From contig NZ_BAWH01000001.1 in NCBI RefSeq assembly GCF_000586435.1, positions 248,001 through 312,000 of the forward strand: DNA of 64,000 nt, written 5' to 3'. Shown in pieces: positions 49,882 through 61,291 of this stretch. The position numbers were made by a program, and so were the translations under genes. The notes under the pieces were generated by a model. It did not search any database and was not told the DNA's origin. It worked only from the letters and a program-made list of their open reading frames with translations. Positions within the stretch are counted from its first letter, which is position 1; each line of letters starts with the position of its first letter. This DNA is from Psychrobacter sp. JCM 18901. Its GTDB lineage: Bacteria > Pseudomonadota > Gammaproteobacteria > Pseudomonadales > Moraxellaceae.

Positions 49882-50394
49882 ATGAGTAACCATGATGCTA
49901 TCGATCGCAGTGAAGTAAAACATATGTCAAAAGAGACAAAAGAAGATTTAAACGCAGACATTATTACCGGTGAGCCAGGCTCGCATCCAGTAGGTACAGG
50001 TATCGGCGGTGTAGGCGGTGCAGCAGCAGGTGCAGCTATCGGCACAATGGCAGGTCCACTAGGTACGCTAATTGGTGGTGCTATCGGTGCTATCGTTGGT
50101 GGCGGCGCAGGTCATGCAGCAGCTGAAGCCATTGATCCAACTCACGAAGAAGCGTACTGGCGTGCAGAGTACGCAAATGCAGATTATCATAGAGAAGAAT
50201 ACGATTTCGACCGTGACTTGCATCCAGCATATGCAGTTGGTTATGCGAACCGTGCTCGTTATCCAGTAGATGCTCGTTTTGAAGATCATGAAGCAGATTT
50301 AGAGCGTTCATGGCACGAAGTAAAAGGTGAGTCTCGCATGGAATGGAACGAAGCGCGTCAAGCATCACGTGATGCATGGAACCGTGTATCATAA
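49882..50394 (+). CDS. Glycine-zipper domain protein of unknown role
   Basis: 170 aa. The core (about 36-80) is a glycine zipper: GTGIGGVGGAAAGAAIGTMA, GPLGTLIGGAIGAIVGGGAG, long enough to insert in or associate with a membrane. The flanks are polar and charged. The C-terminal half repeats aromatic-charged patterns (AYWRAEYANADYHREEYDFD, and SWHEVKGESRMEWNEARQAS). There is no signal peptide, so a cytoplasmic-face or stress-type protein is more likely than an outer-membrane one. AAGGA lies 8 bp before the ATG. Similar small proteins occur in Psychrobacter and Acinetobacter as hypothetical proteins; the function is not known. Confidence 0.82.
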   Translation: MSNHDAIDRSEVKHMSKETKEDLNADIITGEPGSHPVGTGIGGVGGAAAGAAIGTMAGPLGTLIGGAIGAIVGGGAGHAAAEAIDPTHEEAYWRAEYANADYHREEYDFDRDLHPAYAVGYANRARYPVDARFEDHEADLERSWHEVKGESRMEWNEARQASRDAWNRVS

Positions 50395-50557
50395 GAGAGT
50401 TTAGGTAACTATTAGAACGGTTAGTCAAACATTTTGGTAAAAAAATGCACTTAGTAATTAGCTAATATTAGAGATTGCTATATCATTACCTAAAATAGAT
50501 TAATTGTACGTCCAGTTCTATTAGTAAATCTACTTATCAACATTTATGCTATTTTGA

Positions 50558-50589
50558 AACTTCCAAAGTTTAACTTTGGGAGTTTTTTT
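50558..50589 (+). terminator. Terminator downstream of the glycine-zipper gene
   Basis: AACTTCCAAAGT pairs with ACTTTGGGAGTT (one G-T wobble) around a tiny loop, followed by seven Ts. It lies about 165 bp after the stop codon and just before the next gene's promoter region. Confidence 0.8.
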
Positions 50590-50661
50590 AGGCATAAAAT
50601 TTGCAGCGTATACACATACGTGAATATTATGTACTATAATAATGAGAACGATGGGGAATAT

Positions 50662-51682
50662 ATGAGTAATAACACTGAAAGTCATAAACAGTTTTATATC
50701 GCAACGGCCAACCTGCTGAACTTTGCGAACCCTAATCGAACTTATTATGAAAATGCGCCAGCTTATAATGATAAAGCCTATGAACATAAGCTGCGAGGTC
50801 TTACAGATTTATTGGCTAAAGCGCATGCTGACATTATCGCAGTACAAGAGGTTTGGGATAGTAATGCATTAGAGACGCTGGCTGTTTCACTAGGTTTCAA
50901 GCCTGAGCATGCGGTCATTCCACTTGCAAGTAATGATAGCGCGAGTATATACACCAAAGGCATGGGTGCACAGAATACACCTGCTGTCGGTATTATCAGC
51001 AGATTTGAGCAGTTAGAAACCAGTTTGCTAGAAGATATAGCACCAAAAGCCATTATTGATGTACCTGATATCGGTCCTTATCAACGCTTCAACCGTCCTC
51101 CATTAGTGTTACGTGTTGACGCGTACGGGCAGCCCATTACAGTTATTACAGCGCATCTAAAAAGCAAACGTGCTTTTTCTTACGTGACGAAAATGGTGAC
51201 CTATTAGAAGATATGGACGATCCAAATATTCGAGTTCGCGCCAAGCTTCGTAGTTTATGTATGCGCGCGGCAGAAGCGGCTCTATCCGTATGTCTATTAT
51301 AGAGCGATTGCAACATACCCGTGAACCATTGATTCTATTGGGTGATATGAATGATGTCACAGGAAGCGTGACTACTCAGTTGATGACGGAAACTGGTGAA
51401 GTTAACTACGACAAAAGTATGCGTGATGTCGCACTTTTTGATGCTGCTCGTATTCAAGCACGGTATGGTTGGATGAAAGATGTCGCATACACCCATATAT
51501 ATCAAGGTATGCCAGAAGTTATCGATCAGCTATTTGTCTCTGAAGAGTTTTTGCCTGATAGTAAGTTTTCGCTCGGTTATGTTGAACGAGTCGATTATTT
51601 TAATGATCATTTGAAATGGGACTATGACGATAGAGTGACCGATCATGGTATTATAAGGGCGAAAATAAAACTCAAAGATTAA
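50662..51682 (+). CDS. Endonuclease/exonuclease/phosphatase-family protein (frameshifted as read)
   Basis: About 340 aa repaired. Start at 50662 (MSNNTESHKQFYIATANLLN). Catalytic landmarks of the EEP fold: ATANLLNFANPNR (Asn), DIIAVQEVWDSNAL (Glu), TVITAHLKSKR (His), ILLGDMNDVTGSV (Asp-x-Asn) and VTDHGIIRAKI (Asp-His pair). Nuclease, phosphodiesterase and phosphatase roles are all possible in this fold. Two missing G/C bases break it, near 51175 (RAFFLRDENGDLLEDMDD) and near 51275 (AAEAASIRMSIIERL). No signal peptide was seen, so probably cytoplasmic. It stands alone; a TATAAT box at 50635-50640 may be its -10. Confidence 0.85.
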
Positions 51683-51917
51683 CTTTATAAAATTAGACGG
51701 TTAGCTCTATTAAATTGCTGAGCGTATTATTGTTTTTAACCTATTCATGTCCCTTGCTTGATGCTATACAAGCGTTTATGATGCCTCTGCATTGAATATA
51801 GTAGTGACCATATAGCTTTATATTTTAGCCAACAGGCAACTATCCTTGATTTGAGGATAATTACTATTCGATGAAAGTTATATTTATAAAATAGGGCGTA
51901 ACATTAAGAGATTTACA

Positions 51918-52611
51918 ATGAGTGATAACAAAGACGAAAAGATCGAAGATGTGTTGGTAGATTCGGAATTGGCAAAGAAGCTTGTACCTAATAAGTTTAA
52001 GTTTACTAGCCAGCAAGGTCGTGCACGTCGTCAAAAACTATTGGCTGGTGCCAAAAAGTTGAGCGAAACACATGCTATTAACGATATTACGTTAGCAGCT
52101 GTGTGTGAAGAAGCGGGCATACCAAGAGCTTCTGCTTATCATTTCTTCCCTAATATTGAAGCAATATTTTTAGCATTGCGTTTTTTTGAATGCGATTGAA
52201 ATATTAGAGATGGTAGAGACGGTCGATATTGGCAACTATGACAGATGGCAAGGGTATCTAACGGCGCTTATCGATCGTTGTATTACGATATTCCATAACG
52301 ATGAGACAAAAGCCAAGCTTATATATGACACCAATACACCTGATTTTGAAGGTGACAGCTTTGGTGAAGATATGGATCATCAAATTGTTGATCTGGTCTA
52401 TAAGCGTTTGTCAGAGCGTTATGAGATGCCAAACTTTCATGATATCCAAGATACCTTGTTGATTGCTTATAGCATCGTAAATGCTATCTTTACGTTGTCT
52501 TATCGCCGTCATCAGGGTATCACTGAAGAGTATATCCAAGAAGCAAATACAGCATTTATTGCTTATTTACGTTGTTACCTACCAGAAAAGTTGCCACGTA
52601 AAAACCGATAA
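51918..52611 (+). CDS. TetR-family transcriptional regulator (frameshifted as read)
   Basis: About 230 aa repaired. An acidic N-terminal tail of about 30 residues precedes the helix-turn-helix, RARRQKLLAGAKKLSETHAI, NDITLAAVCEEAGIPRASAY, HFFPNIEAIFLALRFLNAIE. One extra T in the T7 run at 52181-52187 splits it there. The ligand domain (YDRWQGYLTALIDRCITIFH) matches nothing I can name. Targets unknown; it converges with the surface-protein cluster and is separated from it by a strong terminator, so a role in controlling that cluster is only speculation. Confidence 0.84.
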
Positions 52612-52623
52612 TTGAGCTTACTT

Positions 52624-52669
52624 TAAACATAAAAAAAAGCCGACAAATATGTCGGCTTTTTTATGTTTA
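52624..52669. terminator. Bidirectional terminator between the TetR gene and the surface cluster
   Basis: A long near-perfect stem: AAAAAAGCCGAC with GTCGGCTTTTTT, extended by TAAACAT/ATGTTTA on the outside, with an AAATAT loop. It ends transcription from both sides. Confidence 0.93.
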
Positions 52670-52728
52670 ATTTTTAGTATAGGATTGGAAGTAATAAAGA
52701 TTAATATCTCTAATAAAACAGCTATTTT

Positions 52729-53504
52729 TTAACGATTAGATGTCAAATCTTGTCCACGGCAAATATCATCGCTCGCGTCTAAAGGCGAGTACTGCTTATG
52801 ATAACTGACTATTGACTTCTCTAGCGCTATATTGGTCTGTGAGTCATTAGCATTGACATAAGCTTCGCGGGCTTGTTCAAGCCAACGGTCTGCCATGCGA
52901 AAATGCATGCCAGATTCGCGCCAGCCTCGCGCGCATTGATTGGTTGCAGCCCAAATCAAAGCCACTTCACTAAATGCCATCTCACGTGGTGCTGACGCTA
53001 TGCCATCACCATCTTTAAGCGCGCTTAAAGTTGCCCATAGATCAGGGCGCATCAAGCAGAGGTAGATGGAATATCTTGATGCAAGCCCAAGTCTTGTACC
53101 GTGTCATTATCTAGCGCTTGCAATATAGGCTCTGCCATTTCTAACGCAACTTGACCTGCGGATGAGCGGCTATTCATACTGTCTTGATGAGTAGCATAGT
53201 TCAACCACGCTTGCACTTTATAGGCGAAATACTGTTGATCTGCTGTCTTGTCTTTTTGCTGATAGGGTTTTAACTGCGCGACCATACAATTTAATAGGCG
53301 CTGTTGTTCGCTTTGATATCTATAAGAGTGTGCTTGGGTCTGACTATCATCGCGGCAATATTCAGCCATGCTAGTTGAGTTAGCCACTTGGACAGTCTCA
53401 CTCTTAGCTAAAGCTGGCTGTATAAAGGTTAACGAAAATAAAGCTGATAGTGTAACGCATATTGAGCGCTTGAAAGGTGCTGCATTGATGGATGAATCAA
53501 ACAT
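52729..53504 (-). CDS. Secreted protein of unknown function at the end of the surface cluster (frameshifted)
   Basis: Not recognised. About 258 aa when one missing base near 53053 is restored (STSALMRPDLWATLSALKDG). A signal peptide (RSICVTLSALFSLTFIQPALA, cleavage about residue 34) directs it to the periplasm or beyond. The mature part is helical and has four cysteines (EYCRDDS, LLNCMVA, NQCARGW, DICRGQD), with aromatic-rich amphipathic stretches such as YFAYKVQAWLNYATHQD. It starts about 155 bp after the giant beta-barrel gene, co-oriented, with a hairpin between them. It may be a periplasmic partner of that system; this is inferred only from position. Confidence 0.7.
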
Positions 53505-53608
53505 GGTGTAAACCTTATGTTAAGGTAATAAACGTTGGTATTATTTACCATTACTAGGGCTGACTTAGTTGTTTATTGAATGACAAAATAATTTGCCATA
53601 AGACAATC

Positions 53609-53646
53609 ATGATACTGTCTTAAAGATGTACTTACGACAGTATCAT
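53609..53646. repeat. Perfect 11-bp inverted repeat between the barrel gene and the small secreted gene
   Basis: ATGATACTGTC (53609-53619) pairs perfectly with GACAGTATCAT (53636-53646) around a 16-nt loop. There is no T run, so it is more likely a processing, attenuation or mRNA-stability element than a terminator. Confidence 0.65.
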
Positions 53647-53659
53647 TAGTATCAAACAA

Positions 53660-56600
53660 TTAAAATGCAGAATTGCTGCTTAGACGTTGGTTCTTACGTG
53701 GGTCTTCACGTTTGAATAAATCTTCATCAAATTTAAAGCGCAATCTAAAGTAAGCACCTTGCTGAGTACTGTCATCATAAGCAATATCTTCATCTTCAAA
53801 GCCCATGAAATTATAACCAAGTGATAACCAAAGGTTGGTCATTGGGCTATAACCCACTTCTGCACCAAGCATATAAGCTAAGTCATTTGCCTGATCATTC
53901 CAGTAAGTACCTGCTTGTAAACCAATATCCCAACGCTCACTGATATCATAAAGACCGCGGCCATAAACAGCATGAGCCGTGTTATCGCTAGTTAAGCTAT
54001 CTGCTTCGTATTCTGTATACTTACCAGCATAACGTCCAGACAACGTCAACGGACGCGTAGGATGGTAATTACCATTCCACGACCAAACCATAGTGTCTTT
54101 TTGATAAGCGTCATCGCCAGTATTATTATCATCCAAACGATATTCGAATTTTGCAAGCATATCTAACTGATTGCTATCGTAGTCACGATACGCAGCACCT
54201 AGCTGAAAACGATTGACAGTGCGATCGCCATCACTATAGTCAGTGCGTGAGTAGATGTCTTTAGCTAAGAAGGTAATCTCATCAGTATAGCGATAGGCGA
54301 TACCAGCACTACCAAGTAGCGTATCACTTGTTTCACCCCAACGTTTTTCAAAACGTCCTGATGCTTTATAATTCTCTTTAGCAAGATATTCAACACCGAT
54401 ACCTGCCGCTGTTGCAGTGTTACTTTCTTCACCTTCCAGAGATTCGACACGCTCAAATAACGTATTTAAAGTTAGACCTTCTTGAACATACCACTTGTTT
54501 TTTTAGACCGATGGCTGCTTCTGCCTCACGTGCACTAATGGCATCGCGCATACGGTATTCGCTATAAACCTTACCATCTTTCATGTAAGTTGCGTCAAAA
54601 CCAAAAACAGTACGTTGACGCTCATCTGTATCATCAAGACCATAAGTGCCAGATAGGCTATTAATCAAATCATGACGTGCGTATAGTCGACCTAGATTTC
54701 CGAGCGGTGTCTCACCACCGATAGAAGTTGCATTACGTGAGCTGTTTTCGATATCTTGCTCATACTCTGCAAATACCAAGCTATCATTCAACTTAGGTAG
54801 ACGAGAGGTAATACGAGCACGAACAGTCGTGCCTTCAATATCTTCTTCAGCGTTACTAACACTACTTAACGCTGACTGATTGATGATGTCAGCATTGAAG
54901 TCATCATCATTAAACAGAGTGTCGTCTGTAATATCTACAACGTCTGTCGCGGCTTGAGTATTGCGTGAGGCAGCAGTCGCGTCTTGTTTGTAATAACGAA
55001 CCCCAATTTCACCAACGATGTTTTCACTTAAACGATGCTCAACGCTTGCTTGCACGCCTTCGCGGCTAGCGTCAGTAGTATGCTCTTCTGTGCGTATGCC
55101 TTCTAACTTAAGAGCAGTTTTCTTATCATTTAGAGTATGAGTAACCTCTACACCAGATTCAGTACGTCCAGCAGTAAGCGGTGATGCACCAGTGACAAAA
55201 CCTTCATCAGCATCATTATAATAAGCTTTGGCAAGCGTATTTTTCTTATTATCAAAATCAAGCTCAATACGTAGTGCGCTACCTTCAGTATCATTATCGT
55301 TCAAAAGCTTCGTATTAACTTGATTGCTTGACTGATAGTTAGGGTTTTTAAAATCTGGGTCAGTGACAGCTAATTCTTCATCAATAAATTCAGCTTTACT
55401 TCTAGCGTATTCAGCGACCAGCTTTAGCTTGTTGTTGAATTTAATGACACTGTTAACACTAGCCAATTCTTCTTTGTTCAGTGGGTCATCGCTATTCACA
55501 TAGCTACCACCGATGGCGACTTTGTTCGTTAGTTGCTGCTTCGCGGCAATACCACCGACCAAATAATCTTCACCACCTTCATCAACTTCGACAGTGACAC
55601 GGATATAGATAGGATTGCCTTCGATATCTTGACTAGCAATCGGTGCCGTCAAGAATAAGCTACGGCTGATAGGGTCAATCTCATAATCAGCAAAGCGAGT
55701 AAGCGTCTCACGATTGATAATAAGCCCAGGGTTGTTGGCATCACGAGTAATAACCTCAACCGTTTCAGAGTTTTCTAATACCGCATCGAAGTTCTCAGCC
55801 AATGGATATGGGCCTGAAATGCCTAAACCGCGAGTCTCATTTACCCGTTGGCTAGTACTGGTCTCGGCTAAAAAGGCAGTAACACGAGTATTGCTATCTT
55901 CAAATTGAGCTTTTAGACCAGTTAATGTACGGTTGTATTGACCAAGCTTGATACCTTCGTCATCATCAATCTGAGTTTTTAAATCACCATACATAGCGAA
56001 CGAGCGACCTTTATCAAGGCGCACATAAAGCTTGCTAGTAGACTGCGCATCGAAGCCTTTAGCTGATGAATCGCCATAGACAGGATAATATTCGCCAGGC
56101 TCGATATCACGGAACAAACGCTCGCCTTTTTTATCACTATCATATGCAAGCGTAAGCAGATAGTCGCCGCGTACTTTTCCTTTGAGGAACATCGCGGCAC
56201 GACCAGAAGATGTGTAATCATCATTACCAGCAAAGTCATTTAGCTCTTGTTCAAATGCACCTTGAGCATCGGTAATGCTGCTACCATCAAAGTCTTTTAG
56301 TGAAATAGCACCTTCTACAATACCAACAGCAAGTAGTGGACGTAGTTGAGCGGTAAACTGTAACGGAATGATTTGTTTGCTGCTACCCGTGTCAATTACT
56401 AGCTCGCCCTTACCTGGTACGCTAGGTGCAGTTACGGGTATTAACAGCTCACCACCTGATACAGTCACTTGGGTGCCAGCTTGATCTTTGCTGCTGTCTT
56501 CCAAATTGATACGACCGATATTAGTATCAAGCGTAAGAGAAGTAGTACCAATATAAGGACGATTATCGCGATCTTTTAGGCTGATGACGACTTGGTATTC

Positions 56601-59002
56601 ATTAATACCGTCAGCTGGAACTAACTGTGCTTGAGTACGGTAGTCGATAGCTTGTAGGCTGTCAGGAGTTAGTACCTTAATCGTCTGCTCAGAGATGATC
56701 TGACCATTTATATCAGTCGCAACACCGCGTAAGGTGTTCTTGCCGCGCTGTAAATCAACAGCATAGTAATCGAAAGCCGTTACATTCTGTTTTTCTTGCT
56801 CAGCAGTTTTACCTATTTTTTGTTCTGATACAGCTTTGCCGTTGGCATATAGTGTGAACACAGACCCAAGCGGTGCCTGAACCTGTACCATTTGTTTATA
56901 AGTGCTAAGCTGCTGACCTTCGTTCAGGTTAATGAAGACAACATCGTTACTCACCACTTCTTTTAAGTATTCCTCGAGCTCTTTTTCTACTGGCGGAGCA
57001 ACAGTGGTTACCGTCATATCAACACGCTGTCTACTGGATTGACCATCTCATTGACGATCGCCGAGTCACAGTTATTACCAAGATCTAGGTCGCCATTGAG
57101 GGTACAGCCACTAGCATTTACATTGTCGGTCGTGTCGGTATCATAATCAGGCTCTAATGTCAGCTCAGACTTCACCGCTTGCTCTAACGTGTCATTTTTA
57201 GCTTCTACTAATTTGCTACGAGCAATTAGCTCAGCGTTTAAGCGTTCAGTGCTATCTGCCATGCCACCAACGATTGCAAAGTCCGCACGATGTAATTCGC
57301 CGTATTTCAAATCAACAAAACGACTACCGGCATCACCAGCATTACGATTGCTTTGGGTAACCAGTTCAGTCTCTCTAGGAACAGTAGTACGATCGACCTT
57401 TAGTACGTGTGTTTTTGCACTGATACCATAGAAGTTATATTTACCTTCAGGATCAGTCACGATGAAGTTGCCGTTCTCCATATAGATACGTACACCAGCG
57501 ACACCAAGCTCGCCGTCTTCTTTTTGCTGAATACCGTCGCGGTTGATATCGTGATAGACCTTACCGATGATAATACCATCAGTACTCATGACGCCGCGGC
57601 TTACTTCGACAGGCCACTGCGCTTCTCTTGATGTCAATCTATTGTTGCTGTCATCACGACCGTATGCAGTCGCGCGGTTGATACCATCGCCCCCTAACGC
57701 TGTTGATCCGATCAGGACACGGTAAGTAATATTTTTGGTTTCGCCTGCAGTGAGCGTGCCCAAGTTGAGTACTTGGTATTTACCGTCCGCTTTGAACTCA
57801 GTCGTTTGCGTTTGGTTGATAGTGATATCAGAAGTTGGGCTAACGCGCACACTATTATCGACATAATCAAAGCCACGTGGCAGCGCATCTTTCAACTCAA
57901 CATTGTAGGCTGGGAATTTACCATCATTGGTGACCTTGATAGTGTAATTGACATAATCGCCAAACTCTGCGGTCTTTACATCGCCTTCCTTTTCTACTTT
58001 TAAAGCAGATGAATTGTCTATGATGGCAATATTACTGCTGAGGTTGCTGCTAATACTATCAGCTGTCGGATCAACGCAAGCATCCAATGTGGCGATTAAA
58101 GCATCACCTTTTAAGGTTTGAATAATATCATCATTGATGGCGTTGGCATTGTTTTGTGTCGGAGCAGACAGGCGGTATTTACCAGTATTGTTACCAGTCT
58201 CTATCGCTTTTAGAGTGTAACTATCACCACTACCAGTAGGTCGATTAGAGGATTTAATGGTAATCCAAACTTCATCAGGCTCATTAAGATTGACGTTACA
58301 CTGTGCGTAACTGGCATCAATATAAACGTTGTCACCGATTTGCGAGGTGGTTTTAGTACTGTCAAGTTGAGAGGTGGTAAAGTTGATTTTAGGTTCAACA
58401 ATAACCAGTCTGTCGATTGCTTCGACAGCTGCTATTGATGGATCTTCTAGTATGATAGCGCCAATCTTTACATCAGCGGTATCGCCATCTTCACCCTCGG
58501 CATCTGATAGAGCCTGTACGATAAGCTGAATACTCTCACTCTGACCAAGTTTGATCTGAGCGCTCAGGTTATCGAGCATGATTTGTCGATCTTCTGAATC
58601 GACTTCTCCGTTGTTATTTAGGTCTTGATAAACTTTCAAATTAGATAGAGTTGGCGATACATCAAGCGTCAGCTCAACAGTCTGACTACTATAGCCAGTA
58701 TTACTAAGAACATTGACCCAATTCACTAATGTGTTGGGTGCGACAGTACGCAGAGGTTGCTGAGTTAAATTAATACCATATTCAGGTAGGGCAGAGGTTT
58801 TGACTTGAACTTGGTTTGAAATGCCGCTTTGTTCAATAGAATCGACATCATAAGTCGCATTAGCAATGTTATTGATAGTCTGTACGAGCGTGCTAGGCGC
58901 AGCAAGCGCCATATTTGATTGCATAAGCAACATTGCAGCTGTCAGCGCAGAGATCTTCGCTGTATGCAACGTAATACGATTAGACGTTGAGTATGTAGTC
59001 AT
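53660..59002 (-). CDS. Giant DUF11/SdrD-type surface protein with C-terminal outer-membrane barrel (two frameshifts)
   Basis: About 1780 aa if read as one gene. In order: a signal peptide (about residues 1-35, ending MALA); a polar beta domain with an EF-hand-like DLNNNGEVDSEDRQIM (about 125); DUF11 modules (LKVEKEGDVKTAEFGDYVNY, KDALPRGFDYVDNSV, about 340-450); an SdrD B-like domain (IIGKVYHDINRDGIQQKEDG, about 480-560); a second beta-rich region (YVVQVQAPLGSV-like MVQVQAPLGSVFTLYANGKA); and from about residue 900 to the end a repeated amphipathic barrel (LGAEVGYSPMTNLWLSLGYN), closing with a terminal Phe as BAM substrates do. Breaks: a missing G near 57014-57017 (SVVDMTVTTV) and an extra T in T7 at 54498-54504. 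The downstream piece alone has no signal peptide, which argues for one gene. The start at 59002 has GGAT upstream. Confidence 0.78.
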
Positions 59003-59141
59003 ATGTCGCTTATCCAATAAAACATAGAAGGGTAGGGTAGTAACCCTCCAGCTTGGCTAACCAAAAACGATCAGGTCAAACTGGAGCGTTAGTCTATAAA
59101 CGTCTTGTGACGCTTATAGACTTTGAAATATTAAATATAAA

Positions 59142-61250
59142 TTAACGATCGTTTTTGATTTTGATTTTGAAAGTCAAGGTGCCAACGCCCTGAGGAACTA
59201 TAGTAAAGTTAGTACCAAGAACTGCAGTACTAGTCGCACTAGGCGTGCCTGCAGTAGATGAAGCAGTCGCCGAAGTAGCAGGTGAACCAGCTACTAAATC
59301 CGCACCAGCTGAAAAGTTAGACAACAAATCCGAGATAGTTAATGCGTTAAGATTAAAACCTAATGCTGTTGAAGAAGTGTTAGTTGCCTGAATACGATAG
59401 ATAACACATTGATCAGGTTTCGCCTCGAGCGCAGTCTGAACAAAGGTACTTGCAGCAACCGTACCTGAACAAGTCTCATCTAATGCTTGAGACTTCACTA
59501 AAGTTAAGCCTCTAACGTTAGTCGTATCAGTCACTGAAGTAACAGCAGGTGGATTAATACCAGCAGGCGTTAGCGTTACAACAGAAGTTTCAGTGCTACC
59601 AACAGCTGCAGCATCATCAACAGTCGCAGGAGCAGCTACATTGCCAGACGACACATTGTAGTTGATCGCTAATTTGCCACCAGGTGCAATACCATTTGGA
59701 AATTGAGCAGTTGGTAGTGTAGTGCTATTAAGGGTGTACGTATTACCACCAGCAACGGTAGGTTGCAGCGATATAGTAACCGGAACGCCATTACCAGGCG
59801 GCGTGTAAGTAACACTAACAGGACCAGTAACAGGTCTAACAGCCCCATTATTGCCACCATCAGCAATAGTAAAGGTCAATGGGTTAGTATTAGTACCTTC
59901 AGCATCTTGACCACTGTTAGTAATGAGAGTTGAATGAGTCGCTTGACTAGCAGTACCTGAGGCAGGGGGAACTTCTCTAGTTGTTGGATTGCTCACTACA
60001 ACCGCTCGTCTGGTAAAGTTAGTCACACCAGCAGTATCTATACCAGCGCCGTTAGCTTGATCCGCAGCAGCAGGTACTCTAGTCATATCTAAATTGTTAT
60101 TTGTACTATCCAAAATGTCATAGTCAGTACCAAGTACAGGAGCAGCAATTAACGGACTAACCGCACCGACGAACTTATCGTAGACTTCTGCATTGTTAGT
60201 TACTGAACTATTAGCAGCTGTATACTGATCTCTATCGACATTAACTGTGAAAGTAATTGTGCGACTTGCGCCAACGGCTAAGTTCGCTACAGCAACATTA
60301 ATAGCTTGTCGAGTACCAACAGTAGAAATCGTAGCAGTGCCAGCACCAGTTACGGTCACGTCTGAGGCTGTGCCATTAGGCAAACTCAAACCTGCAGGAA
60401 GGACATCTCGGATGACAATATCAGTCGCAGCAGTACTATAGTCAGTATCCACGTTAGTGACTACGATACTATAAGCGATCTGTGGATTAGCGACTGTCAA
60501 ATCGACAGTACTGGTTGCTGTTTTTGCTATTTTGAAGGTAGGCAGTCTCACGATAGTTTGGTTTTCGTTCACCAATGTCGCATTTGCTGGAAGATTAGCA
60601 GTAAAGAAACTACTGGTTGCTGTTAATGTGCCTACACCTTTGTCATTACCGTTACGAGCGGCTGGTGTAGCTGCTTCGTAGCTTAAGTTAGCTCTGGTAC
60701 CTGGTTGTAGTCTAATAGTACCACCGTTGGCTAGGGTACCTGTCTCCGCTTGAGTTCCTAAAGCGGTGCGCTGAGCAGAAGTCAAAGCAGTGCCATCTGC
60801 TTGTACAATCGTAAACGTGACAGGCGCAGTACCTAAAGCATAGTCTGGCGTAGCTGTTACTAGTGCTGAGTCATTACCTGTGGTATTAACGGTATAAGTA
60901 TCCGTCACGTTACCCGTATTGGTTAAGGCATGAGTAAAGGTAGTCGTACCACCTGGCGTAGCAGTCTGATTGATAGCAATATCGTCACCAATGCTACCAT
61001 CATCAACAGTCGATACGAGTGCAAAGTTAGCTGTTTCGCTAACGCTTACAGTCACTGTGTTAGAAGTAACGTTTGGCTGAGCAATGCCAGCAACGCTATA
61101 GTTTGCGGTTGCGACGTTGGTAATCGGTGCTGCTCCTGCACTAATACCACCAGTAGTATTAGGAGTAGCTGCATTAGCGGCAGTAGAGATACCCATTGCA
61201 GCCACAACACCTACGGCTAATACTGAATATTTAAAAGAATTTGGTTTCAT
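59142..61250 (-). CDS. DUF11-repeat secreted protein, 702 aa
   Basis: A signal peptide (MKPNSFKYSVLAVGVVAAMG, cleavage after ANA, about residue 28) is followed by Thr/Ala/Asn/Val-rich beta repeats with almost no Lys, Cys or Trp. DUF11-type signatures recur: ATANYSVAGIAQPNVTSNTV, FTHALTNTGNVTDTYTVNTT, FKIAKTATSTVDLTVANPQI, YSIVVTNVDTDYSTAATDIV, IRDVLPAGLSLPNGTASDVT, then QCVIYRIQATNTSSTALGFN and FKIKIKNDR at the end. Only three or so cysteines occur, all in the last 120 residues. Such proteins form long surface stalks or adhesins. Frame intact over 2.1 kb, with a distinct base composition (GC-richer at third codon positions in the repeats). It sits 140 bp before the giant gene and 42 bp after the small one. 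Confidence 0.83.
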   Translation of the reverse strand: MKPNSFKYSVLAVGVVAAMGISTAANAATPNTTGGISAGAAPITNVATANYSVAGIAQPNVTSNTVTVSVSETANFALVSTVDDGSIGDDIAINQTATPGGTTTFTHALTNTGNVTDTYTVNTTGNDSALVTATPDYALGTAPVTFTIVQADGTALTSAQRTALGTQAETGTLANGGTIRLQPGTRANLSYEAATPAARNGNDKGVGTLTATSSFFTANLPANATLVNENQTIVRLPTFKIAKTATSTVDLTVANPQIAYSIVVTNVDTDYSTAATDIVIRDVLPAGLSLPNGTASDVTVTGAGTATISTVGTRQAINVAVANLAVGASRTITFTVNVDRDQYTAANSSVTNNAEVYDKFVGAVSPLIAAPVLGTDYDILDSTNNNLDMTRVPAAADQANGAGIDTAGVTNFTRRAVVVSNPTTREVPPASGTASQATHSTLITNSGQDAEGTNTNPLTFTIADGGNNGAVRPVTGPVSVTYTPPGNGVPVTISLQPTVAGGNTYTLNSTTLPTAQFPNGIAPGGKLAINYNVSSGNVAAPATVDDAAAVGSTETSVVTLTPAGINPPAVTSVTDTTNVRGLTLVKSQALDETCSGTVAASTFVQTALEAKPDQCVIYRIQATNTSSTALGFNLNALTISDLLSNFSAGADLVAGSPATSATASSTAGTPSATSTAVLGTNFTIVPQGVGTLTFKIKIKNDR

Positions 61251-61291
61251 GCAGTAAATCTCCGAAAGATTAAATCAGTAAGGGTGAAGGG

